Shown here in pieces: positions 7,530 to 14,080 of a stretch of DNA of 14,080 nucleotides. The translations under genes were made by a program, and so were the position numbers. Position 1 is the first letter of the stretch. Every line of letters starts with the position of its first letter. A model generated the notes under the pieces. The model saw only the letters and a program-made list of their open reading frames with translations, ran no database searches and was not told the origin of the DNA. The DNA is from an uncultured Leptospiraceae bacterium (GTDB lineage: Bacteria > Spirochaetota > Leptospiria > Leptospirales > Leptospiraceae): NCBI GenBank assembly GCA_937924465.1, contig CALDSP010000020.1, positions 1 through 14,080 of the forward strand, given 5' to 3'.

Positions 7530-7862
7530 ATGGGTGAAAAAAACACAATTGAACCAAATGAAGAACAGAATGAGTTAAAAAAACTTTTTTTAGAACTACT
7601 AAAGGATTTTGAAGAGAAAGCAGGCCCGGTTTTGGATGCATTAGTTATAAACGATCTCATTCTTCAAGAGTCAGGAAAAGGGTGGAATTTTTTGTTTGGA
7701 TTAAAAGCTAGGGTGAATCAAGAACTAGAAAATTTTTTTAATTCTTTACAACTTCCTACTAAATCGCATCAAGATTTAATTTTGCATAAACTTATGCAAA
7801 TTGAGCTTAAGTTAAATAAATTAGAAAGACTAATTGAAGAAATGAACAAAGGTGATAAGTGA
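7530..7862 (+). CDS. Short PhaE-like/phasin-like PHA synthase subunit
   Basis: A 110-residue acidic, helical, soluble protein immediately upstream of and overlapping a class III-type synthase gene, the place of phaE. Residues 10-35 form an amphipathic helix. The segment LQLPTKSHQDLILHK (about 73-87) followed by a heptad-like helix ending LERLIEEM matches the C-terminal pattern of PhaE and phasins, where a hydrophobic-Pro-Thr-(Arg/Lys)-Ser turn precedes a short coiled coil. It would bind and activate PhaC or attach to granules. Typical PhaE is about three times longer and PhaR about twice, so only the conserved C-terminal part is kept. GAAAGGA (7516-7522) lies 7 nt before ATG 7530. The assignment rests on position plus a short motif; a stand-alone phasin is the alternative. 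Confidence 0.65.
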   Translation: MGEKNTIEPNEEQNELKKLFLELLKDFEEKAGPVLDALVINDLILQESGKGWNFLFGLKARVNQELENFFNSLQLPTKSHQDLILHKLMQIELKLNKLERLIEEMNKGDK

Positions 7863-8905
7863 TGATTACGCAGATTAAAAATTTTTTGGAATGGTTAAAA
7901 GAAGGGATAGATGAATTAAATGATTTAAAATCTGTTCCTATTGCGCCAACACCTAAGACGGTTATTTTACAGAATGGTCCGACCAATTTATTTTATTATG
8001 GAAAAACTCCTCTTCCTTCAGGAAACAAAGATGCCAAAATTATACTTCTTGTTCCTTCTCTCATTAATAGACCTTTTATATTTGATCTACTCCCAAAAAG
8101 GAGCTTTATAGAATATTTGGTAGAAAATGATTTTGAAGTTTTTCTACAAGATTGGGGTATTCCGGGAGACATAGAAAAATACATAGAATTTGAAGATTAT
8201 ATTTTTAAATTTTACCATGAAGCAGTGGAAAAAGTGAAACAAATTTATTCCAGAAGAGCTGTTCCAATACTTGGCTATTGTATTGGAGGGACACTTTCTA
8301 TGGTTTACTCCGGTCTGTTCCCAAATAATGTTTCTTCATTAGTGAATCTAGCAACTCCATCTGATTTTTCCAATGCAGGAATTTTACGAAAATGGGTAGA
8401 TAGTTCTAACATAAATGTTGAAGCAATTGTAAAAGCAGAAGGAAATGTTCCTCCAGAATTTATGTATTTGGTTTTTTCTTTATTAAAACCAACTTCAAAA
8501 ACTACAGCTTTTAGAATATTTATGGAAAGAAGAGAAGACAAAAATTTTAATTTATTTCATAGGGCAATGGAGCATTGGACATCTTATAATATTCCTTTTC
8601 CTGGGCAATTTGCAATTAAATATATAAACGATTTTTATATAAATAATAGACTTATCAAAAATAATTTGGTCTATCGTGGTCATAGGATAGATTTAACAAA
8701 ATATAAAAATCCATTCCTCAATATTTATGCAAAAGCCGATCATATAGTTCCCATCTCGGCAGCTAAGGCAATTGAAAATTTGATTGGAAGTGAACAAAAA
8801 GAATCATGGGAATTTGAAACAGGACACGTTGGTTTATTAGTTGGTTCTTTTAGTATAAAAAATATTTGGCCAAAGTTAAAAAATTGGCTTGTAAAAAATC
8901 AATAG
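7859..8905 (+). CDS. phaC: Class III-type poly(3-hydroxyalkanoate) synthase, PhaC subunit
   Basis: Polymerises (R)-3-hydroxyacyl-CoA to PHA at the surface of cytoplasmic granules, releasing CoA. Its 348 residues match the short PhaC of classes III and IV rather than the roughly 560-620 of classes I and II. The lipase-like box is GYCIGG with nucleophile C141, the Cys being diagnostic of synthases. LQDWGIP (96-102), ATPSDF, HWTSYNIPFPG (239-249), D294 (AKADHIVP) and H323 (TGHVG) complete the family pattern and triad. GTG 7859 and ATG 7862 are both possible starts; ATG 7862 overlaps the upstream TGA by one base, and AAAGG at 7848-7852 can serve either. Overlap with the PhaE-like gene implies coupled translation and a complex of the two. 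A different, class I-type synthase lies at the right window edge. Confidence 0.93.
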   Translation: MMITQIKNFLEWLKEGIDELNDLKSVPIAPTPKTVILQNGPTNLFYYGKTPLPSGNKDAKIILLVPSLINRPFIFDLLPKRSFIEYLVENDFEVFLQDWGIPGDIEKYIEFEDYIFKFYHEAVEKVKQIYSRRAVPILGYCIGGTLSMVYSGLFPNNVSSLVNLATPSDFSNAGILRKWVDSSNINVEAIVKAEGNVPPEFMYLVFSLLKPTSKTTAFRIFMERREDKNFNLFHRAMEHWTSYNIPFPGQFAIKYINDFYINNRLIKNNLVYRGHRIDLTKYKNPFLNIYAKADHIVPISAAKAIENLIGSEQKESWEFETGHVGLLVGSFSIKNIWPKLKNWLVKNQ

Positions 8906-8918
8906 GAGTTTAAATTCG

Positions 8919-9764
8919 ATGCCCTACATGAAACATGACAAAGTTGAAATATATTACGAATTTATGAACAGAGGACGAAAAAAAAACCTAGTTTTAGTAA
9001 ATGGAGTAGGTTCTCCTATAGGTTATTGGTTAGATTTACCTACTAAATTGTCTCAACATTTTAATGTTCTTGTTTATGATAATCGAGGTATAGGAAAAAG
9101 TTCAAAACCTCTATTTGGTTATTCTGTTCAAAAAATGGAAAATGACCTTAACGCGCTTATCAATTATCTTAGTCTTGATTCTTATTCCATTTTAGGAGTT
9201 TCGCTTGGAGGAATGATTGCTCAACATCATTTGATTCTTCGTGAACAAAAAAAAATAGATAAAGTAGTTCTAGCTTCCACTCATGCGGGAATTTTAAGTG
9301 TTAAAATGCCAAGTTTTAAGAATGGACTAATGTTACTTTTGGTTACCAATAAAATTTTAGGAGATATGCGTATTAAGGATGTATTAAATTTCTTATCAGG
9401 GAGTGACTTAGAGAAAAACGATCCAATTTTATTTCAGCAACTTCTAAAATCTAGAAAAACTGAGACCGAACACAATTATTTAAGTTTTCAGGGACATGTT
9501 AAAGCGGGCTCTTTTTATATGGGAGAAGATCTGTCAAATATAAAAACACCAATTTTTATTATTCACGGACGAAATGATAAATTGGTTCCCTATGAAAATG
9601 CCTATGCTCTAAAAAAAAGACTAAAAAAATCTCCTGTAAAAATGAAAATTTATGAGAATGCTGGACATTTAGTTTTATGGGAATCGAAGGAAGTATTTGA
9701 AGATATTCTTTCATTTTTAAATTCAAATCATACTGTAGAAGAGATTTTTAAAAAAGTAAGTTAG
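8919..9764 (+). CDS. Alpha/beta hydrolase
   Basis: A 281-residue single-domain alpha/beta hydrolase without signal peptide, so cytoplasmic. VNGVGSPIGYW (27-37) is the oxyanion segment, YDNRGIGKS (53-61) the usual second loop, S95 in GVSLGG the nucleophile, D220 in HGRNDKLVP the acid and H250 in AGHLVLWE the histidine. The overall pattern is that of 3-oxoadipate enol-lactonase/haloperoxidase-like esterases. AGGAG (8904-8908, overlapping the synthase stop) lies 10 nt before ATG 8919, and the gap to phaC is 13 bp, so it is in the same operon. In that context an intracellular hydroxyacyl oligomer or ester hydrolase is an attractive but unproven role; general carboxylesterase is equally open. Confidence 0.85.
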   Translation: MPYMKHDKVEIYYEFMNRGRKKNLVLVNGVGSPIGYWLDLPTKLSQHFNVLVYDNRGIGKSSKPLFGYSVQKMENDLNALINYLSLDSYSILGVSLGGMIAQHHLILREQKKIDKVVLASTHAGILSVKMPSFKNGLMLLLVTNKILGDMRIKDVLNFLSGSDLEKNDPILFQQLLKSRKTETEHNYLSFQGHVKAGSFYMGEDLSNIKTPIFIIHGRNDKLVPYENAYALKKRLKKSPVKMKIYENAGHLVLWESKEVFEDILSFLNSNHTVEEIFKKVS

Positions 9765-9770
9765 ATTAAG

Positions 9771-12494
9771 ATGGAAAAAGTTTATTTTAATTTTTATTCT
9801 ATTGGAACATTTGTTGCTTCTCTTTTTGCAGCGATAGGTGCTGTATTTTTGTTTTCTGTAAAGAATTCCTCCAAGAGTACTAAGTACTTAGCTGCTGTTT
9901 TCCTTTCTTTTTTTCCTGCGAATGGAGCTCTGTTTGTATCAAGTGTTTTATTGGATTTTGTGGCTGCTTATCATAGGTGGTTAGTTGTTCCAGGTATACT
10001 ATTTTCGTTTGTTTTAATTATTCAATTTGTGTTTCGATTTCCAAATAATGATAATCCTTTATTCACTAGAATCGTATATACTATAACTAGTATTATTGCT
10101 CTTGTAGTGATAGGAATATTTTATTCTGATACATATAAATCAGAAATTATCTTTAATTCAAGAAGTCATATTTATGATTTCAAACCCTCTTACTCAAGTA
10201 AACTCACAGCTAATACAGCATTGTTCTTTTTAGCATTACTTTTTTTAGTGACAATATATAGGGTTATTAAAGTCAAAGGAAAAGCCAGGTTTTCTTTACT
10301 TTTGATTTCTCTAACCTTTATTATTTCTATGTTAGTTCCTACTATCACTAATATACAAAGTATGTTAGGTAAGATGGATAGAGGGACTCATATGTTAGTT
10401 TTTGTATTTTTTTCTATTATGGGATGGTTTACTATTCTTATTATATATATGAATAGTACTACAGATAAAACAAGTCTTATGACAAAGATAGTTGGAACGA
10501 GTATGGTGACTATCTTGTTATTGGTTCAAATCATAAGTTACATAATTATTGAGTTAAAGGAAAAAGATTTCAACGAAATATATTTAGAAAAAATGCAAAG
10601 ATTTATTTATCTTGGTGAGCAGACAACTCCTTTTTTGTATAAAGCTAGTTATCAACTAGATACTAAAGTGGGAGATGTTAAATTTTTTCATGACTTTGAA
10701 AATGAAAAATCTTTAGAAGAAACTATCTTAAATGATTTGAGTAAACTGAATTCTGCAAATGGAAGTCGCGGATTTAGATTATTAGGTAAAAAAATTATAA
10801 CTTCTTTTCAAATCTCTAACTTGCACAATAAAACAAATTATGAAATCGGTTTTGATTATAGACATTACAGGGAATTTATTTCAGAGGCAGCGAGTAAAAT
10901 CATTATCACTACAATCGTGATTACTTTTGCAGTAATGTTTATATTTCCTTTATTTTTTTATTTTAACTTAGTTCGCCCTCTTGATCGATTGCTAACAGGA
11001 GTAGATAAAGTTAATCATGGAGATTTAACCATTCAAGTTCCAGTAGATGTAATTGACGAAATTGGATTTTTATCTCAATCTTTCAACAATATGGTTTTGT
11101 CCATTAAGGATGCTGAGGCTAAGTTACAAGATTATGCAGAAAACTTAGAGAAGATGGTTGATGAAAGAACTAGGGAACTACAAGAAGCTCTGCAAAGAGT
11201 AGAAAATTTGAAAAAACAACAAGATGGAGATTACTACTTAACTTCATTACTTATCAGGCCGTTAGGAAAAAACAATATAGACAGTGAAAACTTTCATGTT
11301 GAGTTTTACTCTAAGCAAAAAAAACAATTTAAATTTAAAAAATGGGATTCTGAGATTGGTGGAGATTTAAACATTGCTCATACAATTACACTTCGAGGTA
11401 AAAAATTCCATGTTATATTAAATGCTGATGCAATGGGAAAATCCATTCAAGGAGCAGGAGGTGCTCTTGTCTTGGGTGCAGTTTTTCAGGCAATTGTTGA
11501 ACGAACTAAACTAAGTCACACCGTACAAAATTTATTTCCTGAGAGGTGGTTAAAAAATTCTTTTATTGAACTACAAAATGTATTTATTAGTTTTGATGGA
11601 ACTATGTTAGTTTCTATGGTTATCACAATCATTGATGATGAGTCCGGAGTAATGTACTATATCAATGCTGAACACCCAGATGCAGTCTTGCTTCGGGATA
11701 ATAAAGCAAGTTTTTTGGAATCTCATGTATTTCGGAAAGTAGGTATGGCTGAAACATCGGGAAATTTAAGTATTGGTGTTTTTAATTTTTTACCAGGGGA
11801 TATTATCTATTTAGGTTCAGATGGTCGAGATGATATCCTCATAGATAGAAATGGAGAGAGGTTCATTAATGAAGATGAAAATTTATTCTTAAGAATTCTT
11901 GAAAAAGCAGAAGGAGATATCCATAAAGTAGTAGAAACCATAAAACAGCATGGAGAAATTACAGACGATTTATCCTTAATTCGAATATCTTACAATGAAC
12001 AAGTTGGTTCTCAATTAAATAATGAAATTTTGGCTCAACATAAAAAAGAAATACTGAAGGCAAGAAAATTACTCATCGAAAACAATAAAAAAGAAGCTCT
12101 TGAAATACTATACAAAGCAAATTCTCAATTTATAAATTTTCATATTATGAGAGAAATCATAAAGATCTTAATTCGTGATAGAAAATATAAGGAGGCCTCT
12201 AAATTTCTAGATGAATACATCAACATTCGCCCAATGGATTCTGATTATATTTATCTTGCCTCTTTTTGTCATAAAAAACTAGGAGATTATTCGATAGCCT
12301 TAGACCTTGGTGAAAGAGTTCGACTTCGTAATCCAAATAACATAAAATATCTAGCTAATCTTGCAGATATTTACATTCTAATGAATAATGAGTTTCAAGC
12401 AAATAAGATTATTAAGAGGTTAGAGCATTTAGATCCTGATGGAAAGATTACAGAAAAAATCAAAAGAAAAGCAGAACTGATTATACCTCGTTAA
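9771..12494 (+). CDS. Membrane sensor with HAMP, coiled coil, SpoIIE-type phosphatase and C-terminal TPR
   Basis: A 907-residue signalling protein. About eight N-terminal membrane segments lie at residues 11-30, 36-62, 72-91, 101-118, 147-166, 174-193, 206-227 and 237-260. A likely periplasmic sensor region (261-374) is followed by another membrane helix (375-400), a HAMP linker (about 398-450, RPLDRLLTGVDKV then GDLT), and a coiled coil (about 445-485). The PP2C-like SpoIIE domain (about 500-740) keeps metal-binding acids: D532 (IGGDL), D553 (DAMGKS), D684 (GSDGRDD) and D732/D733 (TDDLSLI). Tetratricopeptide-like helices fill 755-895. It should dephosphorylate a Ser/Thr target, classically an anti-sigma antagonist, in response to an outside or membrane signal. 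It follows the alpha/beta hydrolase stop by 6 bp, so it is probably cotranscribed with the PHA synthase genes. Its partner is not in the window. Confidence 0.88.
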   Translation: MEKVYFNFYSIGTFVASLFAAIGAVFLFSVKNSSKSTKYLAAVFLSFFPANGALFVSSVLLDFVAAYHRWLVVPGILFSFVLIIQFVFRFPNNDNPLFTRIVYTITSIIALVVIGIFYSDTYKSEIIFNSRSHIYDFKPSYSSKLTANTALFFLALLFLVTIYRVIKVKGKARFSLLLISLTFIISMLVPTITNIQSMLGKMDRGTHMLVFVFFSIMGWFTILIIYMNSTTDKTSLMTKIVGTSMVTILLLVQIISYIIIELKEKDFNEIYLEKMQRFIYLGEQTTPFLYKASYQLDTKVGDVKFFHDFENEKSLEETILNDLSKLNSANGSRGFRLLGKKIITSFQISNLHNKTNYEIGFDYRHYREFISEAASKIIITTIVITFAVMFIFPLFFYFNLVRPLDRLLTGVDKVNHGDLTIQVPVDVIDEIGFLSQSFNNMVLSIKDAEAKLQDYAENLEKMVDERTRELQEALQRVENLKKQQDGDYYLTSLLIRPLGKNNIDSENFHVEFYSKQKKQFKFKKWDSEIGGDLNIAHTITLRGKKFHVILNADAMGKSIQGAGGALVLGAVFQAIVERTKLSHTVQNLFPERWLKNSFIELQNVFISFDGTMLVSMVITIIDDESGVMYYINAEHPDAVLLRDNKASFLESHVFRKVGMAETSGNLSIGVFNFLPGDIIYLGSDGRDDILIDRNGERFINEDENLFLRILEKAEGDIHKVVETIKQHGEITDDLSLIRISYNEQVGSQLNNEILAQHKKEILKARKLLIENNKKEALEILYKANSQFINFHIMREIIKILIRDRKYKEASKFLDEYINIRPMDSDYIYLASFCHKKLGDYSIALDLGERVRLRNPNNIKYLANLADIYILMNNEFQANKIIKRLEHLDPDGKITEKIKRKAELIIPR

Positions 12495-12518
12495 AATTTG
12501 ACTATTTTAAAAAGTTTA

Positions 12519-12546
12519 TTTATATTTTCTAGTTTATTGCTATAAT
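12519..12546 (+). promoter_or_regulatory. Extended -10 promoter for the KAS III-like gene
   Basis: TGCTATAAT at 12538-12546 is a perfect extended -10 element (TGn plus TATAAT). A poor -35-like TTTATA (12519-12524) is 16 bp upstream, as expected for extended -10 promoters that need less -35 contact. Transcription would begin near 12553, giving a leader of about 60 nt before TTG 12612. TTGACT at 12498 is too far away to pair with it. Confidence 0.6.
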
Positions 12547-12611
12547 GTATTAAAAAAAATGGTCTCACCTAAAAAAATTTTAAACGATTAGTTGAATTTA
12601 GGAGAAAAAAA

Positions 12612-13622
12612 TTGAATACTTTAAGTTATGCTAGAATAGTAGGAACTGGAATCTATGTTCCTTCTCGATTATTAACGAATTTTGATATCGAAAAAATTTT
12701 AGGTGAGCCTATAGATGATTTTGTTTCTAATAACATAGGTATAAAGCAAAGGTATATATCTCGGGAAGATGAAACCACCGCAGAAATGTCTGTTGCAGCT
12801 GCTAAAATGGCTCTGAACGATGCTGGTATAAAACCAGAAGAAGTAGACATGTTAATTTTAGCAACTGATACACCGGACTATTTATCTCCAGCTACAACTG
12901 CGACCATTCATTATGAATTAGGTACTAAAAATGCTGGTTTTTTTGATTTAAACTCTGCCTGTGCTGGTTTTGTAATGGCACTTGACGTTTGTTTTAATTT
13001 TTTTGCGGGAGATCCAAACATAAATGTTATTCTTGTTATTGGGACTTACAATATGAGTAAATTTATTGATTGGAAGGATAAAAAAACTTGTACAATCTTT
13101 GCAGATGGTTCAGGTGCTTTTGTAATTCAAAGGCAGAAATCTTCTAATAAAATCCATGGAAAATTAGCCTCTAGATATTATTCTTCCTCCGAATATCACG
13201 ATGCACTAGGAATTTATGCAGGAGCTTCTAAATATCCCTGTTCAAAGGATATTTTAGAAGATGGTCAAAATTTGCATAAGGTAAAATTTCTCAAAAAATT
13301 TTCTCCACAGTTAAATATTGAAAACTGGCCAAGACTTATAAATCAATGTTTAAAAGATGCTAAACTGACGAAATTAGATATTAAGCATTATATTTTTACT
13401 CAAATTAACATTAACGCAACTCGTGAAGTTATGAGAATTCTAGATGAACCAATGGAAAAAACTATTACTATTATGGAAGAATATGGTTACACTGGAAGTG
13501 CTTGTATTCCTATGGCTTTTCATGTTTATAAAAAAAAGTACGGCATAAAAGAAGGTGAAAATATTGTTTTCTGTGCTTCCGGAGGTGGAATGTCTATGTG
13601 CACTTTACTTTATAGACACTAA
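12612..13622 (+). CDS. KAS III-like (thiolase-fold) protein with non-canonical active site
   Basis: A 336-residue protein of the beta-ketoacyl-ACP synthase III (FabH-like) family. Family features are the N-terminal GTGIYVPSR, GIKQRY (43-48), LATDTPDYLSPATT (83-96), the nucleophile C117 in NSACAGF, FADGSGAF (163-170) and the C-terminal ASGGGMSM. Two catalytic residues of normal FabH are absent: the His of the HQAN motif is Thr (T263 in FTQIN), and the Asn of the YGNT motif is Tyr (Y293 in YGYTGSAC). It therefore probably does not decarboxylate malonyl-ACP in the normal way; acyl transfer or non-decarboxylating condensation is possible (inference). TTG 12612 is the start, set by AGGAG (12600-12604) 7 nt upstream. 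It has its own promoter and terminator, next to two PHA synthase loci. Confidence 0.85.
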   Translation: MNTLSYARIVGTGIYVPSRLLTNFDIEKILGEPIDDFVSNNIGIKQRYISREDETTAEMSVAAAKMALNDAGIKPEEVDMLILATDTPDYLSPATTATIHYELGTKNAGFFDLNSACAGFVMALDVCFNFFAGDPNINVILVIGTYNMSKFIDWKDKKTCTIFADGSGAFVIQRQKSSNKIHGKLASRYYSSSEYHDALGIYAGASKYPCSKDILEDGQNLHKVKFLKKFSPQLNIENWPRLINQCLKDAKLTKLDIKHYIFTQININATREVMRILDEPMEKTITIMEEYGYTGSACIPMAFHVYKKKYGIKEGENIVFCASGGGMSMCTLLYRH

Positions 13623-13630
13623 TTCGTAAT

Positions 13631-13666
13631 TTCTCACACCTAGATTCAAAGGTGTGAGAACACTTT
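13631..13666 (+). terminator. Strong intrinsic terminator of the KAS III-like gene
   Basis: TTCTCACACCT (13631-13641) and AGGTGTGAGAA (13650-13660) form a perfect 11-bp stem with an 8-nt loop, followed by CACTTTTATTTATT. It lies 9 bp after the stop at 13622 and just beyond the convergent phaC stop (13670), separating the two convergent genes. There is no T tract on the - strand side, so it acts mainly for the + strand. Confidence 0.8.
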
Positions 13667-13669
13667 TAT

Positions 13670-14080
13670 TTATTCCCTAGCATAAATCCCAGGGGCAGCT
13701 CCAAGAGACCTTTCCTTAGGTGTGATTCGAGCGTTTATTAAATCACCTGTTTGCTTTTGCAACCATTCAATCCAATGTCTCCACCAAGTGCCTTTAAACT
13801 TCTGACTTTTTGCTATCCAATCACTTTCAGTTTCTCTTAGATTTACCTTACCATGCCAAAAATATTTTTTTTCTTCATCTACTGGAGGATTGACAACTCC
13901 TAAAACATGTCCAGAGGATGTGAGAGTAAAGTTAATTTCATTATTAAGGTATCGGGAAATTTTAAAAGTTTCCTTCCATGGAGCAATATGGTCATCCTCT
14001 GCTGCTACTGCATAAATCGGTTTATCTATATCTCCTAAATGCAAAAATCTTCCCTTCATATTTAATTTTCTAGGTTTGCA
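13670..14080 (-). CDS. phaC: Class I-type poly(3-hydroxyalkanoate) synthase, C-terminal fragment
   Basis: The frame is open to the right window edge (the ATG at 14059 is internal), so this is about the last 136 residues of a longer gene whose nucleophile Cys lies outside. The fragment shows KGRFLHLGDIDKPIYAVAAEDD with the catalytic Asp in EDDHIAPW, then the His in SSGHVLGVVNPP, and ends with the class I signature WWRHWIEWLQKQ and a C-terminal AAPGIYARE. These C-terminal motifs occur in class I and II synthases but not in the short class III PhaC; NPP followed by an aromatic Trp segment is typical of short-chain PHB synthases. It is convergent with the KAS III-like gene. With the PhaE-like/PhaC pair 5 kb to the left, the organism appears to have two distinct synthases. 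Confidence 0.9.
   Translation of the reverse strand, partial: CKPRKLNMKGRFLHLGDIDKPIYAVAAEDDHIAPWKETFKISRYLNNEINFTLTSSGHVLGVVNPPVDEEKKYFWHGKVNLRETESDWIAKSQKFKGTWWRHWIEWLQKQTGDLINARITPKERSLGAAPGIYARE

Noticed and set aside
7996..8541. Two antisense open frames (7996-8184 and 8305-8541) inside phaC
   Set aside because: Shadow frames; the + strand synthase has all catalytic motifs across these positions.
12498..12546. TTGACT at 12498 paired with TATAAT at 12541 as a promoter
   Set aside because: Spacer is 37 bp, far beyond 16-18 bp; the extended -10 explains the TATAAT without it.
12653..12850. Antisense open frame of 65 codons in the KAS III-like gene
   Set aside because: Shadow frame in a well-conserved coding region.
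14057..14059. ATG at 14059 as true start of the right-edge phaC
   Set aside because: The frame stays open to the window edge and the fragment starts in the middle of the conserved synthase domain, without its Cys box.

Overview
The window (about one third G+C) most resembles a low-GC member of the Leptospiraceae/Spirochaetota. The lipoprotein leader with an Asn-rich, hydrophobic start to the mature protein, and a membrane sensor built as TM array-HAMP-SpoIIE phosphatase-TPR, are both common in that group. This assignment is inference from protein style, not from a marker gene.

The unifying theme is polyhydroxyalkanoate (PHA, probably PHB) metabolism combined with acyl-CoA activation. Left block, + strand: the 3' end of a sodium:solute symporter (3-353) is translationally coupled to a long-chain acyl-CoA synthetase (350-2206), which ends at a clear terminator. 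Middle block, - strand, in transcription order: a MenE/CaiC-type acyl-CoA ligase (6344-4788), a PhaZ7-like lipoprotein hydrolase with its own candidate promoter (4644-3562), and a biosynthetic acetyl-CoA acetyltransferase (3496-2318). Divergent from the ligase is a second, non-lipoprotein PhaZ7-like hydrolase (6405-7388).

Right block, + strand: a tightly packed four-gene run holds a very short PhaE-like subunit (7530-7862), a class III-type PHA synthase (7859-8905), an alpha/beta hydrolase (8919-9764) and a large membrane SpoIIE-type phosphatase (9771-12494). After an extended -10 promoter comes a non-canonical KAS III-like enzyme (12612-13622) and a strong terminator. Convergent to it, and cut by the window edge, is the C-terminal third of a second, class I-type PHA synthase (13670-14080, - strand).

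Read together: thiolase makes acetoacetyl-CoA, an acetoacetyl-CoA reductase must lie elsewhere, two different synthase types polymerise, and PhaZ7-like and other alpha/beta hydrolases could release oligomers or monomers that the acyl-CoA ligases re-activate. The most notable points are the two synthase classes side by side, the pair of PhaZ7-like hydrolases with different predicted locations, the 110-residue PhaE-like partner, the coupling of a signalling phosphatase to the synthase genes, and a KAS III-like protein that keeps its cysteine but lacks the usual His and Asn. A 37-bp direct repeat at the thiolase 3' end suggests a local duplication. No gene-free stretch exceeds 300 bp; no tRNA, rRNA, CRISPR or insertion sequence was seen.
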